Assembly: GCF_050033475.1 (NCBI RefSeq)
Contig: NZ_CP188323.1
Location: 52,668-116,667, forward strand
DNA length: 64,000 nucleotides
Direction: 5' to 3'
Source of the DNA: Cetobacterium sp050033475
GTDB taxonomy: Bacteria; Fusobacteriota; Fusobacteriia; Fusobacteriales; Fusobacteriaceae
Position 1 is the stretch's first letter. Each line of letters starts with the position of its first letter. The position numbers and the translations under genes are program-made. This document shows, in pieces, positions 1 to 8,186 of this stretch. The notes beneath the pieces were generated by a model, which saw nothing but the letters and a program-made list of their open reading frames with translations, was not told the origin of the DNA and did no database searches.

Positions 1-489
1 GCTCAAATAGGATTGACAAATGGTGGAGGTTTCAGAAGAAGTCTTTACAAAGGGGATATCACAATGGGAGATATGTATGAAATTATGCCATTCGATAATC
101 CTTTAGTTTTAGTTAAAGTTAATGGAAAGCAATTGAAAAAATTAGTTGATCATGGAATAGGAGCAGATTTCATGTCAGATGGACAATTTGCAGGTATTAA
201 AGTAACTTATGATCCAACAAAGCCATATGAGCATAGAGTTGTAAGTATAACTTTGGAAGATGGGACTCCAATAAAGGATGATCAAGTTTACACCGTGGCT
301 ACAGATGGATTTCTTGTAAGTGGTGGAGATAGATATAACTTCAAAGATTCCATTGAAGTAAAAAATTTATATATCTCAATTAGAGATACTTTAGTAAATA
401 GAATAAAGGAAGAGGGGACAGTAAAAGTTCCTAATATTGATGGACTTTTAGTAGTAGATAAGAGTATTCAAATGAAAAAAGCTTCATAA
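1..489 (+). CDS. 5'-nucleotidase / UDP-sugar hydrolase, C-terminal domain (5' truncated by window)
   Basis: The reading frame is open from base 1, so the gene starts upstream of the window and only about 162 C-terminal residues are seen. They match the 5'-nucleotidase C-terminal substrate-binding domain (UshA/YfkN type): a GGGFR stretch at the edge, then GDITMGDMYEIMPFDN, then a TDGFLVSGGDRY segment near the end. In this family the C-terminal domain stacks the nucleotide base, while the metallophosphoesterase half (missing here) hydrolyses the phosphate; the enzyme is normally exported. A strong terminator follows at once. Domain assignment is confident; the exact substrate cannot be told from this part. 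Confidence 0.85.
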   Translation, partial: AQIGLTNGGGFRRSLYKGDITMGDMYEIMPFDNPLVLVKVNGKQLKKLVDHGIGADFMSDGQFAGIKVTYDPTKPYEHRVVSITLEDGTPIKDDQVYTVATDGFLVSGGDRYNFKDSIEVKNLYISIRDTLVNRIKEEGTVKVPNIDGLLVVDKSIQMKKAS

Positions 490-498
490 ATAAAAAGA

Positions 499-535
499 CA
501 GAGGGCGCCATCACGTTTCCCTCTGCTTTTTTTTA
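499..535 (+). terminator. Rho-independent terminator of the 5'-nucleotidase gene
   Basis: A CAGAGGG stem (499-505) pairs with CCCTCTG (519-525) and is followed by eight T residues. It lies 10 nt after the stop codon. Confidence 0.9.
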
Positions 536-1213
536 CAATGTATTCTTTTACTATTTTTTTCATTGTATTAACTTTTACATCTAAACGTCTTTGAATAACT
601 TTAATAATAAAACACTAAACTACTTCACTACTTTATTAATTAAATCTATTACCTAATATAACAGTTAGAAGTGAACAATTTCATCTTGATTATTTAAAAA
701 ATATAGCTAAAATTAATGAATTAAAATTATAATATCTTTTACAAATGTTTCTCAATCTTTGAAACTGTGTGATGGCTTTTTTCATTCCTTGATAGTATAT
801 ACATTTTTATTACTCTGGAAGAACTAAATAAAAACTATTTAAAAATTTAGTGATACAGTAAATCATTTTAATATTTTTATTACTTCTTCTAACTGTTATT
901 ATACTTTTTAGACGGAGTAGTTTTAAAAAAAGTTTTAAAATATTTAATTTTTTTTTAATTTTTTTTAAATATTTTAAAAGGTAAATAAAAGTTCGAAAAT
1001 ATACGCCATATATTAAGTCGGAAAATTAATTTAAATGCCTTAAAATCAAAATTACGAGGTCAAAAAAATTATAGAATTTTTAAATTTTTTATCTTTCTAT
1101 GTTACATAATTTTAAAAATAGATAAAATTTCCAGACTCTCAATATTATTCAATATAATTAATGAATTCTAAGATACAAAACATGATTATAGAACTTAGAT
1201 AGTTTTTTATAAT
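536..1213. other. AT-rich intergenic spacer with a gene scrap and an A/T-only hairpin
   Basis: No gene could be supported. At about 661-732 the plus strand reads a short open tail (TVRSEQFHLDYLKNIAKINE, then stop) with no start or upstream domain, probably a decayed gene end. At 933-979 there is a 14-bp perfect A/T-only inverted repeat (arms 933-946 and 966-979). Nothing else is recognisable. Confidence 0.4.
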
Positions 1214-1244
1214 AAAAAAAGTTCTCAGAATAATTCCGAGAACT
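1214..1244 (-). terminator. Terminator downstream of the flavodoxin/DUF2023 operon
   Basis: On the minus strand the arms 1238-1243 and 1221-1226 (GTTCTC/GAGAAC, extended inward with one G-U pair) are followed by seven T residues. It lies just after the DUF2023 stop. Confidence 0.8.
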
Positions 1245-1257
1245 AAACTAAAATTTT

Positions 1258-1593
1258 TTAGGATACTTTTTCTTTTCTTAATTCTTTAAATTTTAAATAT
1301 CTTTCACATTGTTTTTTTCTGTCATATCCCAACATTATTCCTAATATGAAATCTTCTTCTAAGGTGTAATCCGTCAAGGAATCCTTATTAATTGTTTTTA
1401 TAACTTGGATGCAGGATTCATCTCCGAAAAAAACATTTATATTTCCATTTTTAAGTTCAGAAATATGATAAGAAATACCATGACTTTCTAACTTTCTTTC
1501 AATAAGCCCCATATATTTTTTTGATATTGTATGTAAAATCAAATTACGGATTCCCTTTTCGTATTCGTAAATATGATGTAAAAAAACTTCCAT
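1258..1593 (-). CDS. DUF2023 family protein
   Basis: A 111-residue protein starting MEVFLHHIYEYEKG, typical of the DUF2023 family (small proteins of about 110-120 residues, function unknown). It lies 37 nt downstream of the flavodoxin gene on the same strand, with a GTGAGG ribosome site before the ATG. The DUF2023-flavodoxin pairing is a recurrent neighbourhood in anaerobes, so a role linked to flavodoxin or electron transfer is a reasonable inference, but no activity is known to me. No signal peptide or membrane segment is visible. Confidence 0.8.
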   Translation of the reverse strand: MEVFLHHIYEYEKGIRNLILHTISKKYMGLIERKLESHGISYHISELKNGNINVFFGDESCIQVIKTINKDSLTDYTLEEDFILGIMLGYDRKKQCERYLKFKELRKEKVS

Positions 1594-1630
1594 ATAATTA
1601 ACCTCACTTTCTAGCCTTCAAATATTTTAA

Positions 1631-2134
1631 TTATTTAAAACTTTTTTTAATCTCTTCAGCCCAAGTAGCCATTCTTTTTAAAATTTCATTACAATCGAAA
1701 CTATCATCAATGACTAATCCTACAAATTTTCCATTTTTTATAGCTGGAGAATCATCAAATTCATATCCTGAACTTTCTGTAAATCCAACCACAGAGGCAT
1801 TTTTTCTTTCTAGAACATTATAAAGTTCTCTCAATCCTCCAACATAAAAGGCTCCAAAGGAATATTGATCTCCGCATCCAATTAATCCAATGGTTTTATC
1901 TGAAAAATCTATAGCTTCTAAATTGGATAAATTTCCTGCCCAATCATCCTGAATATCACCAGCACCATAACTAGGAGTTGCTAAAATTATATTGTTAAAA
2001 TTTTTTATTTCTGAAATTCCCTTTGCTACATCGAAAAATTCACATTCATTATTTGGGAAAAAGTGTTGTAATTTTTTAACAACAGCTTCAGTTCTTCCTC
2101 CTGTACTTCCATAAAATACACCAATTTTTTCCAT
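1631..2134 (-). CDS. fldA: Flavodoxin (long chain)
   Basis: A 167-residue cytosolic FMN-binding electron carrier. The N-terminus has the phosphate-binding loop GSTGGRTE (residues 9-16). The isoalloxazine-contacting loops follow at ATPSYGAGDIQDDW (53-66) and GCGDQYSFGAFYVGG (87-101). The length and the insertion before the last strand fit long-chain flavodoxins. It probably substitutes for ferredoxin, classically under iron limitation. It has its own promoter 33-61 nt upstream and is followed by the DUF2023 gene in a two-gene operon. No clear Fur box could be defined by eye. Confidence 0.92.
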   Translation of the reverse strand: MEKIGVFYGSTGGRTEAVVKKLQHFFPNNECEFFDVAKGISEIKNFNNIILATPSYGAGDIQDDWAGNLSNLEAIDFSDKTIGLIGCGDQYSFGAFYVGGLRELYNVLERKNASVVGFTESSGYEFDDSPAIKNGKFVGLVIDDSFDCNEILKRMATWAEEIKKSFK

Positions 2135-2166
2135 GATATTACCTCCTGAATGATTTTCTTATTAGA

Positions 2167-2195
2167 ATATTACAACAAAAAAATTAGTTTGTCAA
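2167..2195 (-). promoter_or_regulatory. Sigma-70-type promoter of fldA
   Basis: On the minus strand TTGACA (2190-2195) and TAATAT (2167-2172) are separated by exactly 17 nt. A GGAGG ribosome site lies further down, just before the fldA ATG at 2134. Confidence 0.75.
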
Positions 2196-2225
2196 TTATT
2201 TTTATAATCAAAGTATTGGTATGTT

Positions 2226-2253
2226 AAAAAATAGAGAAATTTTCTCTATTTTT
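2226..2253 (-). terminator. Terminator of the ABC transporter / HAD operon
   Basis: A 13-bp inverted repeat (AAAAATAGAGAAA / TTTCTCTATTTTT) with T residues on both sides lies 2 nt after the HAD gene stop. It separates this operon from the fldA promoter. Confidence 0.75.
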
Positions 2254-2255
2254 AT

Positions 2256-3032
2256 TTAAATATTTTTTATACTGTCAAAGATATATGTAGGCTTATAAAT
2301 ACTTTTTTCTGTAATAGTTCCCTCACCAGTTAAAACTAGAATTGTGTCACAATTATTTAAATTTCCACAGGCTATATCAGTATAAAGTCTATCTCCTACA
2401 ATAACTACTTCTTCTTTTTTCAGAAAAAGAGATGTCAAAGCATATTCTAAAATTATATTATTTGGTTTTCCAAAATATATTGGTTGTTTTCCTGTGCAAA
2501 GTTCAATCATATTACAGAGAGCTTTACAGTCTGGAAGAAAAACTTTATTTTCAATAGGATAAACTAGATCTTCATTGGCTGCAAAGTATAAAATATTTTT
2601 TTGTAATAATTTACAAGCTATTTCAATCTTTTTAAAATTTAATTCAGTATCTAATGCAACAATTAAAATATCAATTTTATTATTATTAAAATCTTTAATA
2701 TTATCAATTATATTTATCCCCATTTTTCTATACAAATTTTTATATTCCTCAGTCCCCACTATAAAAATATTTTTATCCCTATATTGTTTTTGAATATAAT
2801 CAAGTAAAACAATTCCTGCTGTTATAATTTCTTTCAATTGAGTTTTTATTCCTAGTTTTTCAAGTTTTTCAACATATGACTCAGGAGTTTTTGAAGAATT
2901 ATTTGTAAAAAATCTGATTTTTTTACCAGCTTTTCTTAACTCTTCAATTTTTTCTTTGGCTCCTGGAATAATTGTATTTCCCAGTAAAATTGTTCCGTCA
3001 ATATCAAAAAGATATCCCTTATATTCTTTCAT
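2256..3032 (-). CDS. HAD-IIA family sugar-phosphatase (NagD-like)
   Basis: A 258-residue HAD-superfamily hydrolase. Motif I DIDGT is near residue 11, motif II FFTNNSS near 41, and motif IV GDRLYTDI near 217. The cap type and length fit the HAD-IIA subfamily (NagD, 4-nitrophenylphosphatase, glycerol-3-phosphate phosphatase, phosphoglycolate phosphatase). It is the last gene of the six-gene ABC operon, 5 nt after the TIM-barrel gene. This suggests that it dephosphorylates the imported or processed substrate; with a UgpABC-type transporter a glycerol-phosphate-like substrate is a fair guess, not proven. Confidence 0.85.
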   Translation of the reverse strand: MKEYKGYLFDIDGTILLGNTIIPGAKEKIEELRKAGKKIRFFTNNSSKTPESYVEKLEKLGIKTQLKEIITAGIVLLDYIQKQYRDKNIFIVGTEEYKNLYRKMGINIIDNIKDFNNNKIDILIVALDTELNFKKIEIACKLLQKNILYFAANEDLVYPIENKVFLPDCKALCNMIELCTGKQPIYFGKPNNIILEYALTSLFLKKEEVVIVGDRLYTDIACGNLNNCDTILVLTGEGTITEKSIYKPTYIFDSIKNI

Positions 3033-3037
3033 AAAAT

Positions 3038-3796
3038 TTACATCTCCTCAATTTTTTTTAAATCTTCTAAAAGTATTCTTTTTTCTGTTATAGGAGAGTA
3101 TTCAAGAACTAATTTTGCTCTTGGAGTTTCCTTAAAGATATATTTTAAAATTTGTTCTCCATTAAGTTGATTTTTAAATATAGTTTCATGAGAATCCCTT
3201 TCTCCATCATTACTATGTATATGATAGGCAACTATAGAATCTTTTAAATTTTTTAAAAGTTCTTCAAAGTTCCATTTATTTGCTAAAAGATGGCCAATAT
3301 CAATTAGAACCTCAAAGTTTTTAGATAAAACTAAATGTTCAAATTCCTTTTGAGAATATAGCATATTTCCCCCGACACCTACATTTTCAATAAGAATTTT
3401 AATTCCTAATTCTTTTCCCAAAAGAATTAATTCATCAATATGTTTTTCAATAATTTCCTTTGAAGTATTTTTGGTTAAAGTTTCATTTGTATGTAAAACA
3501 ATAAATTCTCCTCTACTTTTTTTAGCAAATATTAAGGATTCCACAAAGAATAATTTAAAATTATTCCATTGATTTTCTTCGCAATCGATATTGAAATATC
3601 TATAGGGACCATGGAAGGAAATTTTTTTGAATTTATTATTTTTCAAAATAAAATTAACCTTTTCCATTTGAATTAAATCCTTAGGTTCTAAAAAAAATTC
3701 TATATTTTTTAAATTATTGTCTTTTATAAATTTTAAAGCTACTTCTTTTGTATCATTAAAAAATATTAAATCACTGACAAATATATTTTTTCTCAT
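3038..3796 (-). CDS. Sugar phosphate isomerase/epimerase-type TIM-barrel protein
   Basis: A 252-residue protein of the xylose-isomerase-like TIM-barrel family (AP endonuclease 2 fold). Supporting blocks are KISFHGPYRYFNID (58-71), FIVLHTNET, ILIENVGVGG, LIDIGHLLAN and YHIHSNDGERDSH, which supply the His/Glu/Asp metal ligands expected of the family. It lies between the solute-binding protein and the HAD phosphatase, spaced 8 and 5 nt, so it probably acts on the ligand brought in by the transporter. The actual reaction (isomerase, epimerase or phosphodiesterase-like) cannot be decided from sequence. Confidence 0.75.
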   Translation of the reverse strand: MRKNIFVSDLIFFNDTKEVALKFIKDNNLKNIEFFLEPKDLIQMEKVNFILKNNKFKKISFHGPYRYFNIDCEENQWNNFKLFFVESLIFAKKSRGEFIVLHTNETLTKNTSKEIIEKHIDELILLGKELGIKILIENVGVGGNMLYSQKEFEHLVLSKNFEVLIDIGHLLANKWNFEELLKNLKDSIVAYHIHSNDGERDSHETIFKNQLNGEQILKYIFKETPRAKLVLEYSPITEKRILLEDLKKIEEM

Positions 3797-3804
3797 AGAT
3801 CTCC

Positions 3805-5088
3805 TTAATCAATTAAAAATTTTATTTTTTTCTCAGTTTCTTTTAAGGCTTCTTCAGCTGTTTTTTCTCCACTTAAAATTACATCTCTCACGTCTATAAG
3901 TAACTGTTCAGCTTGTAAAGCGTTAGGTCCAGAAAAACTTGCCCATTTTCCCATATCTTTTAATTGAGAATTGGCAACAGACATTAATTGATTATTTTTT
4001 AAAAAATTATTGGTGGGACTATTTTCCTCTTGAATTGTAGAAGGTAAATATCCAGTGCCCTTGGTCCATTTTTCAGTAGCCTCTTCATCTAATAAATATT
4101 TTATGAATTTCCAAGAAGCCATTTGTTCTTGAGGGTTTTCAGTCATTACCATTAGCATATTTCCCCCGGCAGGAAGTTTTCTTTCTTTATTTTCAAAAAG
4201 AGGGAATTTTGCTCCTAGAATTTTAAAATTTGCATTGGATTCGAAATTATCTCTTTTTCCAATAGTTGTAATAACCATACCTAATTTTCCATTTAAAAAT
4301 GTTTGGAATCCTTCATCATTAGTAGCGTGAAGAGCAATATTATCTTGGACCATATCTGCCAAATATTGATAGGCTTGGGCAGATTCAGAGGAAGAAAATC
4401 TTGGAATAGTTTTTCCATTTTGTTCTTCTAAAATTTTTCCACCGTTTCCTTCAATTAAAGCCTGTTGAGCCCAGTTATCAGCATATTCTTGAACAAATAA
4501 TCCCATATTTCCAGTTTTATCTTTTATTATTTGGGAATATTTTCTTACATTTTCCCAAGTTTCAGGAGTTTCAGTCATATTTATTCCAGCTTCTTTCATA
4601 AGATCTTCATTGATATACATAATAGGATTACTTATGGAGTATGGTATTCCAATTTGTTTTCCATTAACTTGACCAAGTTCTAAAATATTTGGTAAAAATT
4701 TATTTTTAAAATAGTCTTTATCTTCAGGAAAATAATTTTTAACAATTTCTTGAGGAGTTATAAAATCAAAATTGTCCTTTGCATAGTTTAAATAGGAATA
4801 TCCCATTTGAACCACAGCAGGTTTTTTATTGGCGGCCATTGCAACTTGTAAGTTTTGTGTTAGTCCTTTATACATATCAGGATTAAATTTTTCAATCACT
4901 TTAATATCAGGGTTCTTTTCATTGAACTTTCTAATAAGTTCTTTGATTGTACCACCACCAAAGGTTTCTGAGGCCACATGCCAATATTCAATTTCAATGG
5001 GTTTGTTAATAGATACTTGATCCTTTTTTCCACAGGCTGTAAAAAATAAACTTCCTAAAATGGCAACTTTAAAAATATTTTTTATCAA
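3805..5088 (-). CDS. ABC transporter sugar/glycerophosphate-binding lipoprotein (UgpB-like)
   Basis: A 427-residue extracellular solute-binding protein, family 1. It has a lipoprotein signal (charged start, hydrophobic core, lipobox FFTAC with Cys19). The mature part begins with a linker, then IEYWHVASETFGGG, typical of UgpB-type binding proteins, and includes NGKLGMVITTIGKR and PAGGNMLMVMT blocks in the second lobe. It is exported and tethered to the membrane and hands its ligand to the two permeases encoded upstream. The operon order (permease, permease, ATPase, binding protein) and the downstream phosphatase favour a glycerophosphate-type substrate, but a sugar is possible. Confidence 0.9.
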   Translation of the reverse strand: MIKNIFKVAILGSLFFTACGKKDQVSINKPIEIEYWHVASETFGGGTIKELIRKFNEKNPDIKVIEKFNPDMYKGLTQNLQVAMAANKKPAVVQMGYSYLNYAKDNFDFITPQEIVKNYFPEDKDYFKNKFLPNILELGQVNGKQIGIPYSISNPIMYINEDLMKEAGINMTETPETWENVRKYSQIIKDKTGNMGLFVQEYADNWAQQALIEGNGGKILEEQNGKTIPRFSSSESAQAYQYLADMVQDNIALHATNDEGFQTFLNGKLGMVITTIGKRDNFESNANFKILGAKFPLFENKERKLPAGGNMLMVMTENPQEQMASWKFIKYLLDEEATEKWTKGTGYLPSTIQEENSPTNNFLKNNQLMSVANSQLKDMGKWASFSGPNALQAEQLLIDVRDVILSGEKTAEEALKETEKKIKFLID

Positions 5089-5090
5089 GA

Positions 5091-6170
5091 TTATCCCTCC
5101 AACTTTAAATTTTTTTCTGTTTTACTGTCAAAATAACTACACTTTTCCATATTAAATTCTAGATAAACTTCTTGATGTTTCTTTATAATTTGGTCGTTTT
5201 TAATAGAAGCCTTTATAATTTCATTTTCAGTTGTCACAGAAATACATTTTTGATTTCCATAGTTTTCAATTCTTGTAACTTCACCTTTAATTCTTCCAGG
5301 TAAGTATTTATCATGAACAGAAATATGTTCAGGTCTAATTCCAAGGAACAAAGAGGTTCTATTATTGAGATTTGGAATTAAATTTTTATTTTCATTTATA
5401 AAATATCTCTCCATGTAAATAGCCTCATCAATTATTTTAATTTTTATTATATTCATAGGGGGAGTTCCAATAAATTTTGCCACAAAGATATTTCCTGGAT
5501 TATTGTAAATTTCCTCAGGAGTATCAATTTGTTGTAAAGTTCCTTTATTTAAAACTGCAATTCTATGGCCAATTGTCATGGCTTCAATTTGGTCATGGGT
5601 AACATAAACAAAGGTTGGTCTATTTATTTCATGAAGCTTTATTAATTCTTCTCGAGAAGAATTTCTCAATTGAACATCTAAATTTGAAAGAGGTTCATCC
5701 AATAAAAAGAAGTGAGAATTTTTAACAGCAGCACGACCTAGAGCAACTCTTTGTCTTTGACCTCCAGATAATTCTCTAGGATATCTTTTTTCCAACCCTT
5801 CTAAGTTTAAAATCTTAATAACTTCCAATGTTCTTTTCTGAATTTCATCCTTCTTTATTCCATTCATTTTTAATCCAAAGGTAATATTATCCCAAACATT
5901 TAAATGGGGATAAAGTGCATAGTTTTGAAAGACCATGGCAATATTTCGATCTCCCGCTTCGACATGATTAATTTTTTCCTTATCGAAAAACATATTACCA
6001 GAAGTTATTTCTTCTAAACCAGCAATCATTCTTAAGGTTGTACTTTTTCCACACCCTGAAGGTCCAAGAAGAACCAATCTTTCCCCTGCTTTTATTGTTA
6101 AATTTAAATTTTTTACTATTTTTGTTTCTCCATAATTTTTTGATATATTTTCAAATCTAATTTCTTTCAT
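5091..6170 (-). CDS. ugpC: ABC transporter ATP-binding protein (UgpC/MalK type)
   Basis: A 359-residue ATPase. Walker A is GPSGCGKST (36-44), the signature LSGGQRQR is at 134-141, Walker B ends in LLDEP (156-160), and the switch His lies in YVTHDQIEAMT. A C-terminal OB-fold region of about 120 residues containing LGIRPEHI is the regulatory domain of MalK/UgpC proteins. It powers the adjacent permeases on the cytosolic membrane face. It is separated by 2 nt from the binding-protein gene and by 6 nt from the permease, so all are one transcript. The symbol denotes the family; substrate is unproven. Confidence 0.9.
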   Translation of the reverse strand: MKEIRFENISKNYGETKIVKNLNLTIKAGERLVLLGPSGCGKSTTLRMIAGLEEITSGNMFFDKEKINHVEAGDRNIAMVFQNYALYPHLNVWDNITFGLKMNGIKKDEIQKRTLEVIKILNLEGLEKRYPRELSGGQRQRVALGRAAVKNSHFFLLDEPLSNLDVQLRNSSREELIKLHEINRPTFVYVTHDQIEAMTIGHRIAVLNKGTLQQIDTPEEIYNNPGNIFVAKFIGTPPMNIIKIKIIDEAIYMERYFINENKNLIPNLNNRTSLFLGIRPEHISVHDKYLPGRIKGEVTRIENYGNQKCISVTTENEIIKASIKNDQIIKKHQEVYLEFNMEKCSYFDSKTEKNLKLEG

Positions 6171-6176
6171 ATTTAC

Positions 6177-6995
6177 CTACCCTTTTACTCCTGATTTTAT
6201 AAAACTTGTCATTATTTTTTTCTGAAAAAATCCATACATAATAATTGGAAAAATAATTGTAAGTGCTGAGATGGCCATTGTAATTCCCCAATCATTTCCT
6301 CCTTCGGAACTTATGAACATTTGAAGGGCTAAGGATAAGGTATAATTTTTCTTTTCACTTAAAATTAAAAGTGGCCAAAAATATTCATTCCATGAATTAA
6401 TAAAAAATAATATTCCCATGGAAATTATAGAATTTTTAATCATAGGTAAAATTATATGATATAAAACTTTTGTTTCCTTAATCTTATCCAATTTAGCTAC
6501 CTCAAGAATAGACTTTGGAATTCCTTTCATATTTTGAATAATCATAAATATCCCCATTCCATCAGCCAATTGTGGGAGAATAACACCAAAGCTTGTATTT
6601 AAAAGTCCCATTTGAGAGATCATTAAATAGTTGGGAATCATGGTAACTGTAAAGGGAACAAAAAGAGTTCCAAGAATTAAAAAAATTAAAATCTTTTTTC
6701 CTCTAAAGTTTTTAAAGGTCAAAATATATCCCGCTAATATACTGGTAACTATTTTCCCCATGGTAATAGTAGCTGAGATAAAAAATGTGTTCCAAATATA
6801 TCTAAAAATAGTAACATTTTCAAATATATAGATGTAATTTTTTAAAACAGCGGTATTTGGAATTATTTTTAAAGGTTCAGCAAAAATTTGATCCATGGTT
6901 TTAAAGGACATGGAAATCATATATATCAGTGGAAAAATTTGAATAATTATTATGGTTAAAAATAATAGATGCCATTTACTTTCTTTAATTTTCAT
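6177..6995 (-). CDS. ugpE: ABC transporter permease (UgpE-like)
   Basis: A 272-residue inner-membrane permease of the MalG/UgpE type with about six membrane segments. The cytoplasmic EAA-type coupling loop reads EVAKLDKIKETKVLYHIILP (20 residues, around 165). It overlaps the preceding permease gene by 11 nt, indicating translational coupling. With the other permease it forms the heterodimeric channel driven by the ATPase encoded next. Specificity cannot be read from the sequence. Confidence 0.88.
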   Translation of the reverse strand: MKIKESKWHLLFLTIIIIQIFPLIYMISMSFKTMDQIFAEPLKIIPNTAVLKNYIYIFENVTIFRYIWNTFFISATITMGKIVTSILAGYILTFKNFRGKKILIFLILGTLFVPFTVTMIPNYLMISQMGLLNTSFGVILPQLADGMGIFMIIQNMKGIPKSILEVAKLDKIKETKVLYHIILPMIKNSIISMGILFFINSWNEYFWPLLILSEKKNYTLSLALQMFISSEGGNDWGITMAISALTIIFPIIMYGFFQKKIMTSFIKSGVKG

Positions 6996-7866
6996 AATAA
7001 ACTCCTTTTTCTAAGACTTTAATTTTTATAGAAATCAATATAAAGAAGCAAATCATGGTTATTATAGATAAGGCTGAAGCTCTACCTGTTTGAAAGAATG
7101 TAAATGCATATTGATAGATGCTATAGACTAAGTTGGTACTTCCATTATTTGGTCCTCCCTGGGTTAAAACATTAATAGGAACAAAAATTTGTTGTAATCC
7201 ATAAACTATGGTCATTACCATAACATATAAAGCGGTTGAGGAAGTCATGGGAATTACAATATATAAAAATATTTGAAGATTGGAAATCTTATCGAGCTTA
7301 GCATTTTCAATAAGTTCACTTGGTATTTCAAGGATTCCAGCTAAAAGTAAAATTAAATTATAGCCAAAAATTTTCCAAGCTGTGATAAGGGCAATTAAGA
7401 TCATAACCAACCCATTTGTTTTTAACCAAAATTGCGTCTTTAAATTTAATATCTTATAAAATATTGAAATGGGACCAATGAGAGGGTTAAAAACCCAAAC
7501 AAAGACTAAAGAAGCAACAACTAAAGAAATTATACTGGGGAAAAAAAACATAGTTCTGTAGAAATTTTTAAACTTATTTACAAGAAAAGCTAAAATATAA
7601 GCCACAATATAGGGTAAAATAAAATTTAAAATTATTAGTAATCCTATGTAGATAAAGGTATTGCTTAGGGACTTATGAATAGCTTCCTCCTGTAAGATAT
7701 TTAAATAATTTTCTAATCCAATGAATTTTTTATTTTTACTTATCATATTCCATTGAAAAAAGCTTAAATAAAAAGTTTTACAAATGGGATAGAAAATAAA
7801 AATTGTAAAAATGGTTAGAGCAGGCATTAAAAATGCCGTTGTTAAGATTTTTTCTTTTCGGGTCAT
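6985..7866 (-). CDS. ugpA: ABC transporter permease (UgpA-like)
   Basis: A 293-residue permease of the MalF/UgpA type with six predicted membrane segments. The coupling loop contains ENAKLDKISNLQIFLYIVIP (around 187-206). It is the first gene of the six-gene operon, which runs leftward, ending with the HAD phosphatase. Upstream is a 320-nt divergent control region shared with the carrier gene on the other strand. A GGAGTAG ribosome site precedes the ATG. Confidence 0.88.
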   Translation of the reverse strand: MTRKEKILTTAFLMPALTIFTIFIFYPICKTFYLSFFQWNMISKNKKFIGLENYLNILQEEAIHKSLSNTFIYIGLLIILNFILPYIVAYILAFLVNKFKNFYRTMFFFPSIISLVVASLVFVWVFNPLIGPISIFYKILNLKTQFWLKTNGLVMILIALITAWKIFGYNLILLLAGILEIPSELIENAKLDKISNLQIFLYIVIPMTSSTALYVMVMTIVYGLQQIFVPINVLTQGGPNNGSTNLVYSIYQYAFTFFQTGRASALSIITMICFFILISIKIKVLEKGVYYEN

Positions 7867-8186
7867 TCACTACTCCTTAAATAATATTTTGTCAATGTTC
7901 CTTTAATTCCTCATCATAATATCAGTCTAATGTTAAATAAATTTCAAATTAGAGTAAAGAACAGTTAAAATTTGTAAAAATGATGTAAAAATAAAATTAT
8001 GTTCGTTTCTACATTATAAATTCGAAAAAAATATGCTAATATAATTATGTCATTACTGTGACTGTTTATAAAATAAACATACTATTTCAACAAACTGTTC
8101 TTATTTAAAAAATACTAGATATATTATTTTGGCATTTTATTAAACTTTATTGTAAACAAAATTTTTTATATAAAGGAGCGTCAATT
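7867..8186. promoter_or_regulatory. Divergent control region with a 17-bp palindrome
   Basis: This AT-rich region lies between the ABC operon (leftward) and the carrier gene (rightward). It contains the palindrome TGTTTATAAAATAAACA (8063-8079; 7-bp arms, 3-bp centre), a plausible operator for one or both operons. No confident -35/-10 pair could be picked. An AAAGGAG ribosome site precedes the plus-strand ATG. Confidence 0.45.
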
